Below, piece after piece: positions 1-8,754 of a DNA stretch of 25,000 nt. The notes under the pieces were generated by a model that saw only the letters and a program-made list of their open reading frames with translations, was not told the origin of the DNA and ran no database searches. Both the position numbers and the translations under genes were made by a program. The DNA comes from Prorocentrum cordatum (Eukaryota; Sar; Dinophyceae; Prorocentrales; Prorocentraceae). The stretch's first letter is position 1, and the number at the start of each line of letters is the position of its first letter. The DNA lies in the NCBI GenBank assembly GCA_963575745.1, contig CAUYUJ010019866.1:1-25000 (forward strand), written 5' to 3'.

Positions 1-57
1 CCTCCTCCTCCTCCTCCTCCTCCTCCTCCTCCTCCTCCTCCTCCTCCTTCTCCTCCT
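1..57. repeat. (CCT)n trinucleotide microsatellite
   Basis: Almost pure CCT repeats with a single CTT interruption near the end; the tract continues beyond the left edge of the window. It is one of many GGA/CCT tracts here. Open frames across it are simple-sequence artefacts. Confidence 0.95.
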
Positions 58-172
58 TTGCACCCTATATCCATGGATCCGCCGAGCTATGTTTCACTAT
101 ATGTGGCTATTCGTTCCTGCTCCCGTCAGCTCTCATGGGCAGGGTGTCTGAACGAGCTGACGGGGGTACTTT

Positions 173-724
173 TTGATCGCGACCGCGGCGAGACAAGTCG
201 GGCGGCGGAAAGGAACGAAGCGCAGATGCATCGGCCAAATTAGCGCACAGGAGGAGAAGGGCGAAAGGAAAGAGAACAAGAATGAGCAGGAGAGACGGAC
301 AGCAGGCGGACCTCACTGCCGCTTACAAGAGCGTCGGCATCAGGAGGAGCTCCTGGGCATCGTGCAGCACCACGAGGTAATTGACGAAGCCCGCGACCCA
401 GATGTGGAAGACCGTCGCGAGGAACAGCACGCCGTGGACAAAGCAAGGAACCATCACATAAAGACGACCCTCGACACGGGGAGAGGCAAGCCGCGCGGGC
501 GGTCAACGGAAAATCCTGATTGCCAAACACAAGATGACGCGGAGGACGGTGGGTGCGGCGGGAAGCCCAGCTCCAGCGACGACTCGGAAGAGGCCAGGCC
601 CGATCACGGAGAGGCGCCGGAAGAGCCTGGGGGCATGAGCACGACCCATGGAGGGAGCAACGAGGGGGAGGACCGGGTGTCCTTCTACCCCGAGCGGGAA
701 GAAAAGGCGGCAGACTCAATGTGA
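173..724. other. Ambiguous coding region (plus ORF or minus membrane exon)
   Basis: Two mutually exclusive readings exist and neither protein is recognised. On the plus strand a frame stays open for 183 codons but starts at TTG, not ATG. It is strongly hydrophilic and acidic (for example EDRVSFYPEREEKAADS near its end), has G/A-rich first codon positions and runs into a perfect GTGAGT donor-like site at about 720. On the minus strand 469-323 reads as a 49-codon terminal exon after a CGAG acceptor. It is very hydrophobic (FLATVFHIWVAGFVNYLVVL is a good membrane segment) and ends in TAA. Hydrophobic and hydrophilic readings mirror each other on opposite strands, so only one, or neither, is real. 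GC3 is lower than in the confident exons of this window. Confidence 0.3.
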
Positions 725-1616
725 GTCGCGAGCCCAGGAACCCTGGAGAAATCCCCAAAAGAGGGAGAGGCCAGCAGGCAGACCTCCGGCGCGTCCAGGG
801 AGGCCACGACGAAAGAGGAGGCTCGCAGACCTGCGCCCTGGGCCGGGGTGGGGTCCCAGCGACCTCACGCGCAAGGACTGGGGCGGCGGAAGAAGAACGA
901 GCGGTAGACCGTCGCAGGCCCGGTGAGACCGCGAGATGCGGAGTACCTGGCAGCAAGAAGCGTGGGGTCTCACCGGGAGGATACTCCCCGGGGGGGGAAC
1001 GCTGACCCGAGCGCGACGGGCCGAGGGGGTTTCCCTGCGGCCTCGCACGCTGGGGCAGTGCCGCCGCGACACCAGCCGGCTGGTGGGGAATACTTTTTTG
1101 GTTTGTGGGGTCGCGAAGCAGGTCGAAAGCCGCCCAAACACTAGCCGGGCCGCGACTAGGCAGCAAGAAAAGAGAGAGGCGAGCGAAGCGAGCGCGCGGA
1201 CAGCCACTCAGAAAGAGAGCCAGAAACGAAACTCCCAACCTGGTGGCGTGGAAATCCCGGGGGCGACCAGCAAATAAGTGCAGCCAAAATGGCGCGGCGG
1301 CGCTACCATAAACACGCAGCGGTCAGTCACTCGGCGTGAGTCGGCACGAGGCACCGTCAGAGGCGAACAGGACCGACAGGCACACCCAGACGACGTCCGT
1401 GCCGTAGGCGACACAAATGCATCGTGTCAGCGAAACATCGTGTCAGCGCAGGAGCGAAGAGGGGCAACCTCGTCACAGATAGGACTGCACACGGCAGTCC
1501 CTCTTGTTTGCACAGCAGTGGCACATGTCGAAAGCGGAGTCCTTACAGGAGAAATCAGCCGACGGGCGCACAGTGCCACACACATATCGAAGTCCTTGCA
1601 GCATGGAGGTCGGCAG
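725..1616. other. No gene recognised
   Basis: GC-rich sequence with open frames on both strands but no domain, convincing exon or internal repeat that I can support. A 12-base match to the dinoflagellate spliced-leader core lies at 1282-1293 on the minus strand (see findings). Confidence 0.5.
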
Positions 1617-1845
1617 CGTAGCGAGACCCCACTGAACCCCCCCGGTCACCAGTGGAGGCCGACACCAGCCAGGAGCAGGCCAGGGGCCACCTGACCGCCC
1701 ATTCCCACTGTGATCCTTGCATGGAATCCGTAGCGAGACCCCACTGAACCCTTTCGGTCGCCAGTGGAGGCCGACACCAGCCAGGAGCAGGCCAGGGGCC
1801 GCCTGACCGCCCATTCCCAGTGTAAACCTTGCATGGAATTCAGGC
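1617..1845. repeat. Tandem duplication, 122-bp unit, two copies
   Basis: The unit beginning CGTAGCGAGACCCCACTGAA at 1617 recurs at 1739, about 90% identical, ending around GCATGGAATTC at 1845. The period is 122 bp, not a multiple of three, so overlapping ORFs change frame between copies. Not coding in my reading. Confidence 0.9.
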
Positions 1846-1918
1846 TGTCAGAGCACCATCAGACAGCGGTATTGGCGGCAACCCCAGCAGCGTGGGAGAA
1901 TCCCGGCGAAACAAAGGA

Positions 1919-2050
1919 GAGGAGGGGAAGTGCACGCCAGGCACGGTAAGCACCCCTGTGCGGCAGCTAACCGCTGCAGCATTAGGATGCAGGAGGGGAG
2001 GCAAGGAAGTGCACGCCAGGCACACGGTGTGAGAGGAGAGGAGGAGATAG
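1919..2050. repeat. Direct repeat block, left copy (partner 2690-2850)
   Basis: This block contains GTGCACGCCAGGCAC at 1930 and 2009, separated by a stretch including GCAGCTAACCGCTGCAGCAT. The same arrangement recurs at 2690-2850. The 15-base motif has GTGC and GCAC at its ends, so it is an interrupted palindrome. Confidence 0.85.
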
Positions 2051-2077
2051 GTAGAACATTTACTCGAGCAGTTGTTG

Positions 2078-2185
2078 CTGACTATGCCAATCGTGGCTGT
2101 GCCATGTCCGACCGCGCTGACTATGCCAAACATGACTGTGCCAACCCTGGCTAGCTATGCCAGCCCTGACTGTGCCAACTAAGCT
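2078..2185. repeat. Minisatellite of about 34-39 bp, three units
   Basis: Units begin near 2078, 2117 and 2151 and share CT(A/G)(A/G)CTATGCCA followed by TG(G/A)CTGTGCCA. Units are imperfect and vary in length. Confidence 0.7.
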
Positions 2186-2189
2186 CCTC

Positions 2190-2660
2190 CCGAGCGGGGG
2201 GGTCCCCTTCCTCCTGCGACTCGCGACTATCTTCACACTCTTCCCAGTGGAGGCGACTGACCGTCGCAGAGTCTGTTGGAATCCGAGGCGGCTGGATGTT
2301 CCCAGGGGTCGTGTCGCCAGTGGGTTGTGTTCGACGGTCCGCAAAAGCCACTCTGTCATCTCCCTGCCCCTTCTCCTGCGGCTCGCGACCCATTTCGCAC
2401 TCTTCCCGGCGTAGGTGACTAATCATCGCAGAACCCCTTGGAATCCGAGGCGGCCGGGTATCCCCAGGGGTCGTGTTGCCAGTGGGTTGTGTTGGACGGT
2501 CAGCAAGGTTCTCTCTGTCGTCTCCCTGCCCCTCACCCTGCGACTCGCGACTATCTTCGCACTCTTCCCGGTGGAAACGACGGACCGTCGCAGAGGCTAT
2601 TGGAAACCGAGGCGGCTGGGTGTTCCCAGAGGTCGTGTTGCCAGCGGGTTGTGATGGGAG
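2190..2660. repeat. Three tandem units of about 160 bp
   Basis: Anchor points at 2211, 2373 and 2532 give periods of 162 and 159 bp, both multiples of three. The minus-strand frame 2681-2151 is open across all three units and encodes three 53-54 residue repeats that share P-T/A-G-N/D-T-T and an R-E/W-E-C-E core. The corresponding plus frame is broken by TAG in the middle unit. This could be a repeat-protein exon or simply a satellite that kept the frame by chance. No family is recognised. Confidence 0.75.
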
Positions 2661-2689
2661 GGAAATGCACGCCAGGCACAAGCGGGAGG

Positions 2690-2850
2690 AGAGGAGGGGC
2701 AGTGCACGCCAGGCACGGTAGGCACCCTGGTGTGGCAGCTAACCGCTGCAGCATTAGGATGCAGGAGGGGAGGGAGGGAAGTGCACGCCAGGCACACCTT
2801 GTGAGAGTGCACGCCAGGCACACGGTGGGAGCGGAGAGGAGGAGAATGGT
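2690..2850. repeat. Direct repeat block, right copy (partner 1919-2050)
   Basis: GTGCACGCCAGGCAC-type motifs occur at 2665 (first base changed), 2702, 2781 and 2808, with the same intervening GCAGCTAACCGCTGCAGCAT segment as the left copy. The two blocks flank the 160-bp tandem units. Confidence 0.85.
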
Positions 2851-3055
2851 GGAGAATTGTTTATCCGGTCGGACGAGAGGGGGTGATTGGAGTTTGGCGC
2901 GGTGAGACTGGCGTGAACATGCGGCCCCCAACCAGGCAATGGGTTCCGATCTCAGTTCGTGTCTTGCGTGACTCGCGTGCGAGCAAGGCTAAGCAGCGCG
3001 GGTCCCTCGACGAGCTAGGCCCTGGTCACGCCAAAATAAATCGCGACCTTCTGGG

Positions 3056-3286
3056 GCGTGCGCGGGGTTGCCTCGGGGTTGCCTCGTAGTTGTCCGTGGG
3101 TGTCCCGCGGCGTGCCTGGGGTTATCCCGCACCTGTACCGTGGCTGTCCCATGCCTGTTCCGTGGCTGTCCCGTGGCTCTCCCGTGGTTGTCCCGTGGAT
3201 GTCCCGCGATTGTCCCGTGGTTGTTCTGTGGTTGTCCCGTGGTTGTCCTGCGGTTGTCCCGTGGGTGTTCTGCGGTTGATCCGCTT
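3056..3286. repeat. 11-bp minisatellite, TTGTCCCGTGG consensus
   Basis: About 18-20 degenerate copies in tandem; the best ordered part is 3185-3280. Because 11 is not a multiple of three, the same peptide pattern appears in all frames, so ORFs over it are not evidence for a gene. Confidence 0.9.
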
Positions 3287-3477
3287 GTAGATGGGATGAC
3301 AGAAGGTCAGAACAGAGAGGTCGGACAATATATTGTTAGTGAGACCAAGAAAAGACTAGTGAAGCCGGATGACCGTGAGATCGATAGTTGCCTTGTGCAA
3401 CCAATGGGTCCTGACATCAACCGACAGGCTCATAACAATATCCGAAAATTGATCGTGCATCCGATGGATGGTTAGAT

Positions 3478-3533
3478 CGTTGTCCCGTGGTTGTTCCGTG
3501 GTTGTCATGTGGTTGTTCCGTGGTTGCCCCGTG
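3478..3533. repeat. Second block of the 11-bp minisatellite
   Basis: About five copies of the TTGTCCCGTGG family (variants TTGTTCCGTGG, TTGTCATGTGG), separated from the first block by about 190 bp of unrelated sequence. Confidence 0.9.
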
Positions 3534-3544
3534 AATTAGCAAAC

Positions 3545-3775
3545 AGTGGAACCGTTTCGTAGATAGTGAAGATATATACATATATATATATAGACACATC
3601 GATGATGGTGTCATTAAACAGAGAGCGAGACCACCGATAGGTAGTGAAACCCACTGATCTGTTCATACAACTATACTCATATAGATGTAGATATAAAGAC
3701 CGACATAAAGGGAGATCGATCGATGTATATATATATGTGTATATATAGATATATCGCTCGGAAAACAAATCGATA
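3545..3775. repeat. AT-rich island with (TA)n runs
   Basis: Two alternating T/A tracts (about 3571-3592 and 3725-3756) and GATCGATCGATG-type tetranucleotides lie in a distinctly low-GC stretch. No coding signal is visible. The base composition contrasts sharply with the GC-rich flanks. Confidence 0.8.
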
Positions 3776-3887
3776 AACCGACTAGATGCTGATCGCAAAC
3801 GGGAAGCTGCACCAATCCGACCCCTCAAAACAAAAACTCGTCATAACACGAGGGGTGGTCCCAAAGGCAATCAAAGGTGAGTGAGCG

Positions 3888-3945
3888 AATCAGCTCACGC
3901 GGTTGGCTTTTCGGATGCCTCCCGGCGCACGAGGCGCCAACGCAA
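3888..3945 (+). repeat. Dispersed repeat (partner 23150-23206)
   Basis: GAATCAGCTCACG, then GCCTCCCGGCGC and a GAGGCG segment, occur in the same order and spacing as at 23150-23206. The intervening bases are partly diverged. Confidence 0.6.
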
Positions 3946-4865
3946 CGTGTTGAGGAAACACCGGGCTGCAGGACCGAAAAACAGCTGCACACACCTAAGT
4001 GGGCCCTGGAAACGACAAGGCCACTTTTTGACGACAAGGCCACTTCTCTACCAATTCCATTTCGCCGTTTTCTTGCCGGCTCCGGCGCCGTTCTTTTTCC
4101 AGTTTCGTCGCCGTCTGGTTCCGGCTCCAGCTCCGATTCTGGAGCCGTTCTTGTTGCTGTTTCTAGCTGCCGTTTTTTTACAATTTCCATGTTCAGGAAA
4201 CACCTTTTCCGAAACAGTCAAAAAAACAGCCCTGCTGTTTTCGGGGCCCGCTAAGGTCGCAACCCCCCTTCCCTGAACACCCATATTTCGTCCAACTCTG
4301 CAGTCGGTGGACTATTGTTGGTGGAGAAATTGTGATGTGCAAAAACCATTCGGGAATGTTTCGGGCCCAACGTCATGTTCTGAACATCGTCGCGTCCGTA
4401 GCCTCTTTGGCTCCCGTGGCGCGACTTCAGATCACGCCATGGCGACGGTTCCAGAAAAGCATCGCAAGCGCCAAGCAGCCGAGGTCGGGGTCGAGACTAC
4501 ATCGCCGCGACAATAACAATTATGCGGCCTGCATGCAACATGACTGACAACTGGCGTAGTAGGCGGAGCAGAAACTACTCCGCGCGGACATGCATCACGC
4601 CCCATTTTTCATGACAGATTGGGCGGAGTCACTTCCGATGCAGTTTTGGGACAGCAGAGTTATTAATTCAGGGGGCCCGAAATACCTCGCGAGATCGCAG
4701 GATCCACCTGCCCATGTTATGAATATTCAAAGGGTTAACAGGTCCGAACATCATACCAATCCGCATAATCAATTTGCGCCACGGCAGTGTGACAATCGCA
4801 GGGTGGCGGACTTGTCCCCGACTCCGCCACCGACTTCGACGCCCTGCGCGAGAGCGCCGCGAAGA
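3946..4865. other. No gene recognised
   Basis: The stretch includes a degenerate TTCTT/CCGGCTCC-rich segment at about 4040-4175. Short ORFs exist on both strands but none shows a domain or coding-type codon use. Confidence 0.5.
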
Positions 4866-4867
4866 GA

Positions 4868-5215
4868 GCAAATACTTCACCCCGACGACCGACGACAACG
4901 ACCGACCCACCGACCCACCGAGACGACGACGACAGACGACGACCACCAACAGAACGACCGACCGGCGACCGACGACCGGACCGACCGACTGAGACAGTGA
5001 CCGACGTCGACGAACGACCGACGAGTGGACCGACCGGCCGACCGACCGACCGAAACGACGACCGACCGACCGACCGTCCGAGACGGCGACGACCGACGAC
5101 GACCGACGGAACGACCGACCGACCGACCGACCAAGACGATAACGACCGACCACGACGACCGACGGACGGGCCGATGGACCGACGCCGACGACCAGACCGA
5201 CAGACCGCCCAACCG
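4868..5215. repeat. Degenerate (GACC)n/(GAC)n repeat
   Basis: Long tract of CGACCGACCGAC-type tetranucleotides mixed with CGACGA trinucleotides. All overlapping ORFs (Thr/Asp/Arg-rich on plus, Ser/Val/Gly/Arg-rich on minus) are low-complexity by-products. Confidence 0.9.
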
Positions 5216-5344
5216 CACACGCACAAGAGCGCGCGGACTACCCCCCACTTGGGGGCAAGGCGTGAATACAATGCTATGAACTCCGTCCCGGGGCCCGTGC
5301 CCTCCACCTCACCCAACCCGATTGATACTTTGAACCCCTAAAAA

Positions 5345-5830
5345 AGGCGTGGCTCCAGCCGTCAGCTTTTACAGAGGAAAATGTGCAAGCCGCTCATGCC
5401 GACAAGACGACTGCGCTACAGCCTTCACTTTCACAAAACAGAGAACAGCAACAAAAAACGATCCAGCCGCCCACGGTCGGGGTTTCAGCCATCAGCTCTC
5501 ACACGGGAAAGTGTCCCAGCCGCCCATGCTAACAGACGAGTGCGCTCCAGCCCTTAACTTGTACGAAGGAAAACGTTCCAGCCGCCCACGGCCTGGGTTC
5601 CAGCCATCAGCTTCAGGAGGGAGAATGCTCCAGCCGCTCATGCCGACAAGACGGAGTGCGTTCCAGCCCTTCTACGAAGGACAACGTTACAGCCGCCCAC
5701 CGTCTGGGCTCCAGCCTCCAATTTTCACCAGGGCAAGTGCTCCACCTGCTCCTGCCAACAAGACGCGTGCGCTCCAGCCCTTCATCCTTGCGCAAGGGGC
5801 CACGCTCCAGCAGCCCACGGCGCGGGGGAT
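5345..5830. repeat. Four degenerate tandem units of 111-130 bp
   Basis: The anchor CTCCAGCC at 5353 recurs at 5483, 5598 and 5709. In each unit a GCC(G/A)ACAAGACG(x)GTGCGCTCCAGCC-type block follows, near 5398, 5530, 5641 and 5753. Unit lengths 130, 115 and 111 are mostly not multiples of three. A plus ORF (5349-5870) covers the array and ends in a plausible peptide (MALVDAKGKRLRP), but the repeat does not keep frame, so I do not call it a gene. Confidence 0.8.
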
Positions 5831-6357
5831 GGCGCTGGTCGATGCCAAGGGCAAGCGACTCCGTCCGTGAGTGCTCGAGGCCCTCGCGCGGATTTGAGGG
5901 CCGTCGCGTGAGAAGGCGGCAGCCAAAGCGAGCCGCGCCTCAACCGCGGCCTCAACTGAAGCAGACGAACACGCCTCGTCCAAGCTCTCACCGGCAAGCT
6001 ACTCCACTGACTGTAGCGGCCCTCGTTGTCTGCCTCTCGGGTCATACCTCGGGTCGCTGGCGGCCCTTCGGGACACCCTGGGCACCCCCGGAGTGCCCCA
6101 TGGCGAGCCGCAGCTGCTAGAGAGCATCCCGAGTTCGTCGGTTTCGACCCCTGGAAGCCGTTTCCCAGCTCTGGGGGCGTCAAAGAACGACTCGGGATGA
6201 GAATCTGGCCCGAGGGAGGTTGTCGAAGCCCTGAGGGGTGGACGCCACGGAAAAAGTCGTATCGTCGGAGGAGAGGCAGTCCCTCTTCCCTATCCCATCC
6301 CCATGGCGGCTGCACGCAGAGGTGGCCCTAGGCAAGGGTGACCTTTGGTGCGCTGCT
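5831..6357. other. No gene recognised
   Basis: GC-rich sequence. The minus frame around 5983-5850 has a mildly coding-like Ala/Ser/Arg-rich composition, but there is no recognisable domain or clear splice boundary. Confidence 0.4.
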
Positions 6358-6462
6358 TTAGGGGGCCGCTGCAGCGCCAAACCCAAGCGCGCAGCCCGCT
6401 GCTCCCGCATCGAATGCAGCGACCGGGGACTCCCCCGGTGCAGGTGGTTCGAAGATGGGGTC
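6358..6462 (-). CDS. Candidate terminal exon, unknown protein
   Basis: On the minus strand an acceptor-like CCATCCCTCAG (6473-6463) is followed by 34 codons and TAA at 6360-6358. The peptide begins DPIFEPPAPGESPVAAFD and ends in an Ala/Gly-rich tail. Third positions are only moderately GC-rich (about 60%). It lies downstream, on the same strand, of the candidate first exon 6928-6810 and could be the last exon of the same gene; I found no middle exon that proves this. No family is recognised. Confidence 0.35.
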   Translation of the reverse strand, partial: DPIFEPPAPGESPVAAFDAGAAGCALGFGAAAAP

Positions 6463-6529
6463 CTGAGGGATGGGGCCCCGAGGACGGGAAGGGATCCCAT
6501 GGTGGACTTGCATTGTCTGAGGCACCTGG

Positions 6530-6622
6530 TCCTCAGGACACCATCCTTCACAGAAGAAGAAACAAAAAACACAAACATAAACTTTCGCAGGTCCGCGCGG
6601 ATTTCTTCGATCCGCGCTGGGC
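6530..6622 (-). repeat. Dispersed 'RADLR' repeat, copy 1
   Basis: Read on the minus strand, this begins near GAAATCCGCGCGGACCTGCG and continues through a T-rich stretch to TGGTGTCCTGAGGACC. It matches 8140-8225 (plus) and 21115-21205 (minus). The minus reading EEIRADLRKF is charged and helix-like, but the copy is best treated as a repeat because three diverged copies exist. Confidence 0.55.
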
Positions 6623-6674
6623 CCGGTTTTTTCTCGTTGAACCACCGAAGGTGAGCCCGCGCCGACGGTCGCTC

Positions 6675-6806
6675 ATCCTCCCCATCCTCCCCCTCCTCCT
6701 CCTCCTCTTCTTCCTCCTCCTCCTCCTCCTCCTCCTCCTCCTCCTCCTCCTCTCCTCCTCCTCTTCCTCCTCCTCCTCCTCCTCCTCCTACTCCTCCTAC
6801 TCCTCT
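6675..6806. repeat. (CCT)n microsatellite
   Basis: About 130 bp of CCT with CTT and CTA interruptions. On the minus strand it is a purine (GGA)n tract starting immediately after the GTAAGA donor-like site of the candidate exon 6928-6810. Confidence 0.95.
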
Positions 6807-6809
6807 TAC

Positions 6810-6928
6810 GCGCAGTCCCTGGTTCGGGCCCCGACCTTCTGCACCAGCAGGGCGCGGAGCTCCCGGCGCAGGCAGCCCGCGTCCTTGGCGCCCTCCCGAC
6901 TCGCGGGCGCAGGCGCAGCCGCCTCCAT
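6810..6928 (-). CDS. Candidate first exon with ATG, unknown protein
   Basis: On the minus strand ATG at 6928-6926 opens a frame with about 90% GC third positions, as high as in the kinase exons. The first residues are MEAAAPAPASREGAKDAG, followed by a charged helix (CLRRELRALLVQKV). After 39 codons plus two bases the sequence reads GTAAGAGG, a canonical donor, and then the (GGA)n tract. The exon abuts the 154-bp palindromic element. The A of the ATG is the last base of the element, and the next five bases (TGGAG) are one copy of its target-site duplication, so the element was probably inserted at, or supplied part of, the start. The family is unknown, and the real 5' end may lie beyond the element. 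Confidence 0.45.
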
Positions 6929-7086
6929 AGGGGGCCACGTGCGAACCCTACCCCTACCCCCCACGACTTCTGAGGGGGAGGGTGGGGTTCACTTCGCTCG
7001 GGAGCTCCCGGACGAAGTGAACCCCACCCTCCCCCTCAGAAATCGTGGGGGGTAGGGGTAGGGTTCGCATGTGGCCCCCTACTCCA
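6923..7086. mobile_element. 154-bp palindromic fold-back element with 5-bp TSD
   Basis: 6928-7081 is a nearly perfect inverted repeat. The arms of about 68 bases start TAGGGGGCCACGTGCGAACC on the left; on the right the reverse complement differs only at scattered positions. The centre, CGGGAGCTCCCG, is itself a palindrome. CTCCA lies immediately outside both ends (6923-6927 and 7082-7086), as expected of a target-site duplication. There is no coding capacity, so it is a MITE-like non-autonomous element or introner-like insertion. Confidence 0.9.
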
Positions 7087-7261
7087 GCGCGAGTGCAGTC
7101 GAGGCCAGTCCACAAGAAAGCTTCCACAGGAAACCCAAGCCCGAGACCCCAGGACGTCCACGTCCGTGGGTTTTTGATGATGATGAGAACGCCACGCCCT
7201 CCACAGCAAAACCATCGAAACCAAAGAAGCTGAGGGCCCCCTGGAAGCAAGCAGGGTGCTT

Positions 7262-7465
7262 CTTAAAGAATCGAACTCTATACACCGACGCTTTTCCGGC
7301 CCTGCATTGAAGTTTGCACTGGAGAGCGGATCCTGGTGTATACGGGATCCTGGTGTATGCATTTTTCGTCGTTTCCCTTGGAACACGGGGGAGAAGTATG
7401 CACCAAGTCCTGGGATTGAACCCAAACCCGCCACTGGTAGCGTACATGTTCCAGTTTCCGACGGG
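7262..7465 (-). repeat. SINE-like dispersed repeat, copy 1 (partner 22904-23108)
   Basis: Shared blocks, in order on the plus strand, include CTATACACCGACGCTTTT, a GATCCTGGTGTATA block, AGTCCTGGGATTGAA and ATGTTCCAGTTTCCG or its close variant. On the minus strand GGGTTCAATCCCAGGA resembles a tRNA T-arm or Pol III B box, so a tRNA-derived SINE is possible. The A box is not convincing. Identity to the second copy is roughly 70-75% by eye with indels. Confidence 0.65.
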
Positions 7466-8139
7466 GTGCTTCTTGTCCTGGGCCTCCAACCGTGCCGCCA
7501 CCGTGCCGCCACGGTCCCACAGCTCCGACCGACCGGATCTCTCAGTCCCGCGCCTGTCTCCTCGAGCGCTCGGCCCCCTGGGCCCTCCCGTCGGGCCACG
7601 GGACCACCGAGGACGGGCGCTGGGACGAGAAGCTGCCCCCAGGGTGAGCGGTCGGGGCCTCTGGAACCGAGCAGTGGTGAAGGGGCCCAGGGACACACCA
7701 AGAAATAGACACCACTAACCGGATGTCCCACATTTTCCCACACTTTCTGGGTTCTTGGCTTCCCCCCCGCTTCCCAGGCTTTCCCCGATTTTCTGGGGAA
7801 TCGACGCTGAATTGTGTCTGTGGGTTTTTTCCCTTCCTGGGATGAAAAAAAGCAGACCGCAGAATGTCTGAGAAAAACGCTGAGTAAGGAATGCAGGGGC
7901 TCTCTCCTGGCCGCGGCGAGCCTCAGCCACGAACACGCCCCCTGGCCCAGCTCCCAGGAGCGGCTGAGATCCAGAGCCCCTGCTGATGTCCTTCTTTCGG
8001 CGTCTTGACTGCAGAAGCACCAAAAAACGTTCTAAACACAGAACCTCGGATGTCCGCACGGACTGGAAGGGTCGGCGCCTGACCACCCGAGCGACGCATC
8101 CCCTCGCCCGCCAGGGACGGGGGTCCGGCGCCGACGCGA
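7466..8139. other. No gene recognised
   Basis: GC-rich with overlapping ORFs on both strands. A short segment at 7730-7800 is rich in TTTC/CCCA words. Nothing can be assigned. Confidence 0.45.
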
Positions 8140-8225
8140 GAAGTCCGCGCGGACCTCCGTCTGGAAGTCTATGTTGGTGCCAGTGTTGTCTTGTTCTCAC
8201 GAAGGAAGCTGGTCCTGAGGGAAAC
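8140..8225 (+). repeat. Dispersed 'RADLR' repeat, copy 2
   Basis: Plus-strand GAAGTCCGCGCGGACCTCCG is followed by AAGTCTATGTTGGTG and ends CTGGTCCTGAGGG. It aligns with the minus-strand copies at 6530-6622 and 21115-21205. It contains the perfect palindrome GTCCGCGCGGAC. The downstream 8240-8330 is a degenerate CTTGGGGCC-type repeat. Confidence 0.55.
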
Positions 8226-8532
8226 CGGTCCTGGATCCAGGGGCTTCCTGGCCACCTCTTGGGGCCCTCTTGGGGCACCCTTGGGAGCCTTGGGTGCCAT
8301 CTTTGGGCCATCTTGGGTGAGATCGATCACAGGAGGGGGGGTGACTAATTAGGGCCCCCCCTCAGGAGGCCAAAATGGTACCAAAACCATAGTAAAACCA
8401 ATGATGTTGGCTTCCTCGCCGAGCTTTCTTATCCCTGAGCCGTTCTTTGACAGGCCCTGGGCCCATGGATGGGAAAGGTGGCTCCGTGAACGCGCCGTAT
8501 GTGCAGCGCGCGCACACCGAAAACGGCTGCAC

Positions 8533-8621
8533 GGGAGGAGGAGGAGGAGGAGGAGGAGGAGGAGGAGGAGGAGGAGGAGGAGGAGGAGGAGGGGAGGAGG
8601 AGGAGAAGGAGGAGGAGGACC
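8533..8621. repeat. (GGA)n microsatellite
   Basis: Pure GGA for about 65 bp followed by a slightly interrupted tail (GGGGAGGAGGAGGAGAAGGA). Poly-Gly, poly-Glu and poly-Pro ORFs across it are artefacts. Confidence 0.95.
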
Positions 8622-8754
8622 AGTGCAAAACCAAGACTCATCAACGACTATGGAATAAGCCCTCCCTCCAGGCGCTTACAAGGGTTCATGTCTACAGGGA
8701 AGCGCCCTGTTGGGAGATAGCCGTTGGAAGGTCCAGATGCGTGCCGCCAAAACA

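Noticed and set aside
240-1238. 332-codon minus-strand ORF
   Set aside because: Long only because the region is GC-rich and stop-poor. It is a Ser/Pro/Arg-rich composition with no domain, and competing frames are equally open.
4735-5316. Ser/Arg/Val/Gly-rich ORFs on the minus strand
   Set aside because: They are direct translations of the GACC tetranucleotide repeat.
6589-6651. Plus-strand 21-codon exon bounded by CAG and AAG-GTGAGC
   Set aside because: The splice-like borders are attractive, but the segment is part of the dispersed 'RADLR' repeat, whose minus reading is more coding-like and is shared by two other copies.
7405-7440. tRNA gene suggested by GGGTTCAATCCCAGGA on the minus strand
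   Set aside because: No acceptor stem, D-arm or anticodon arm can be folded around it; better explained as part of a dispersed SINE-like repeat.
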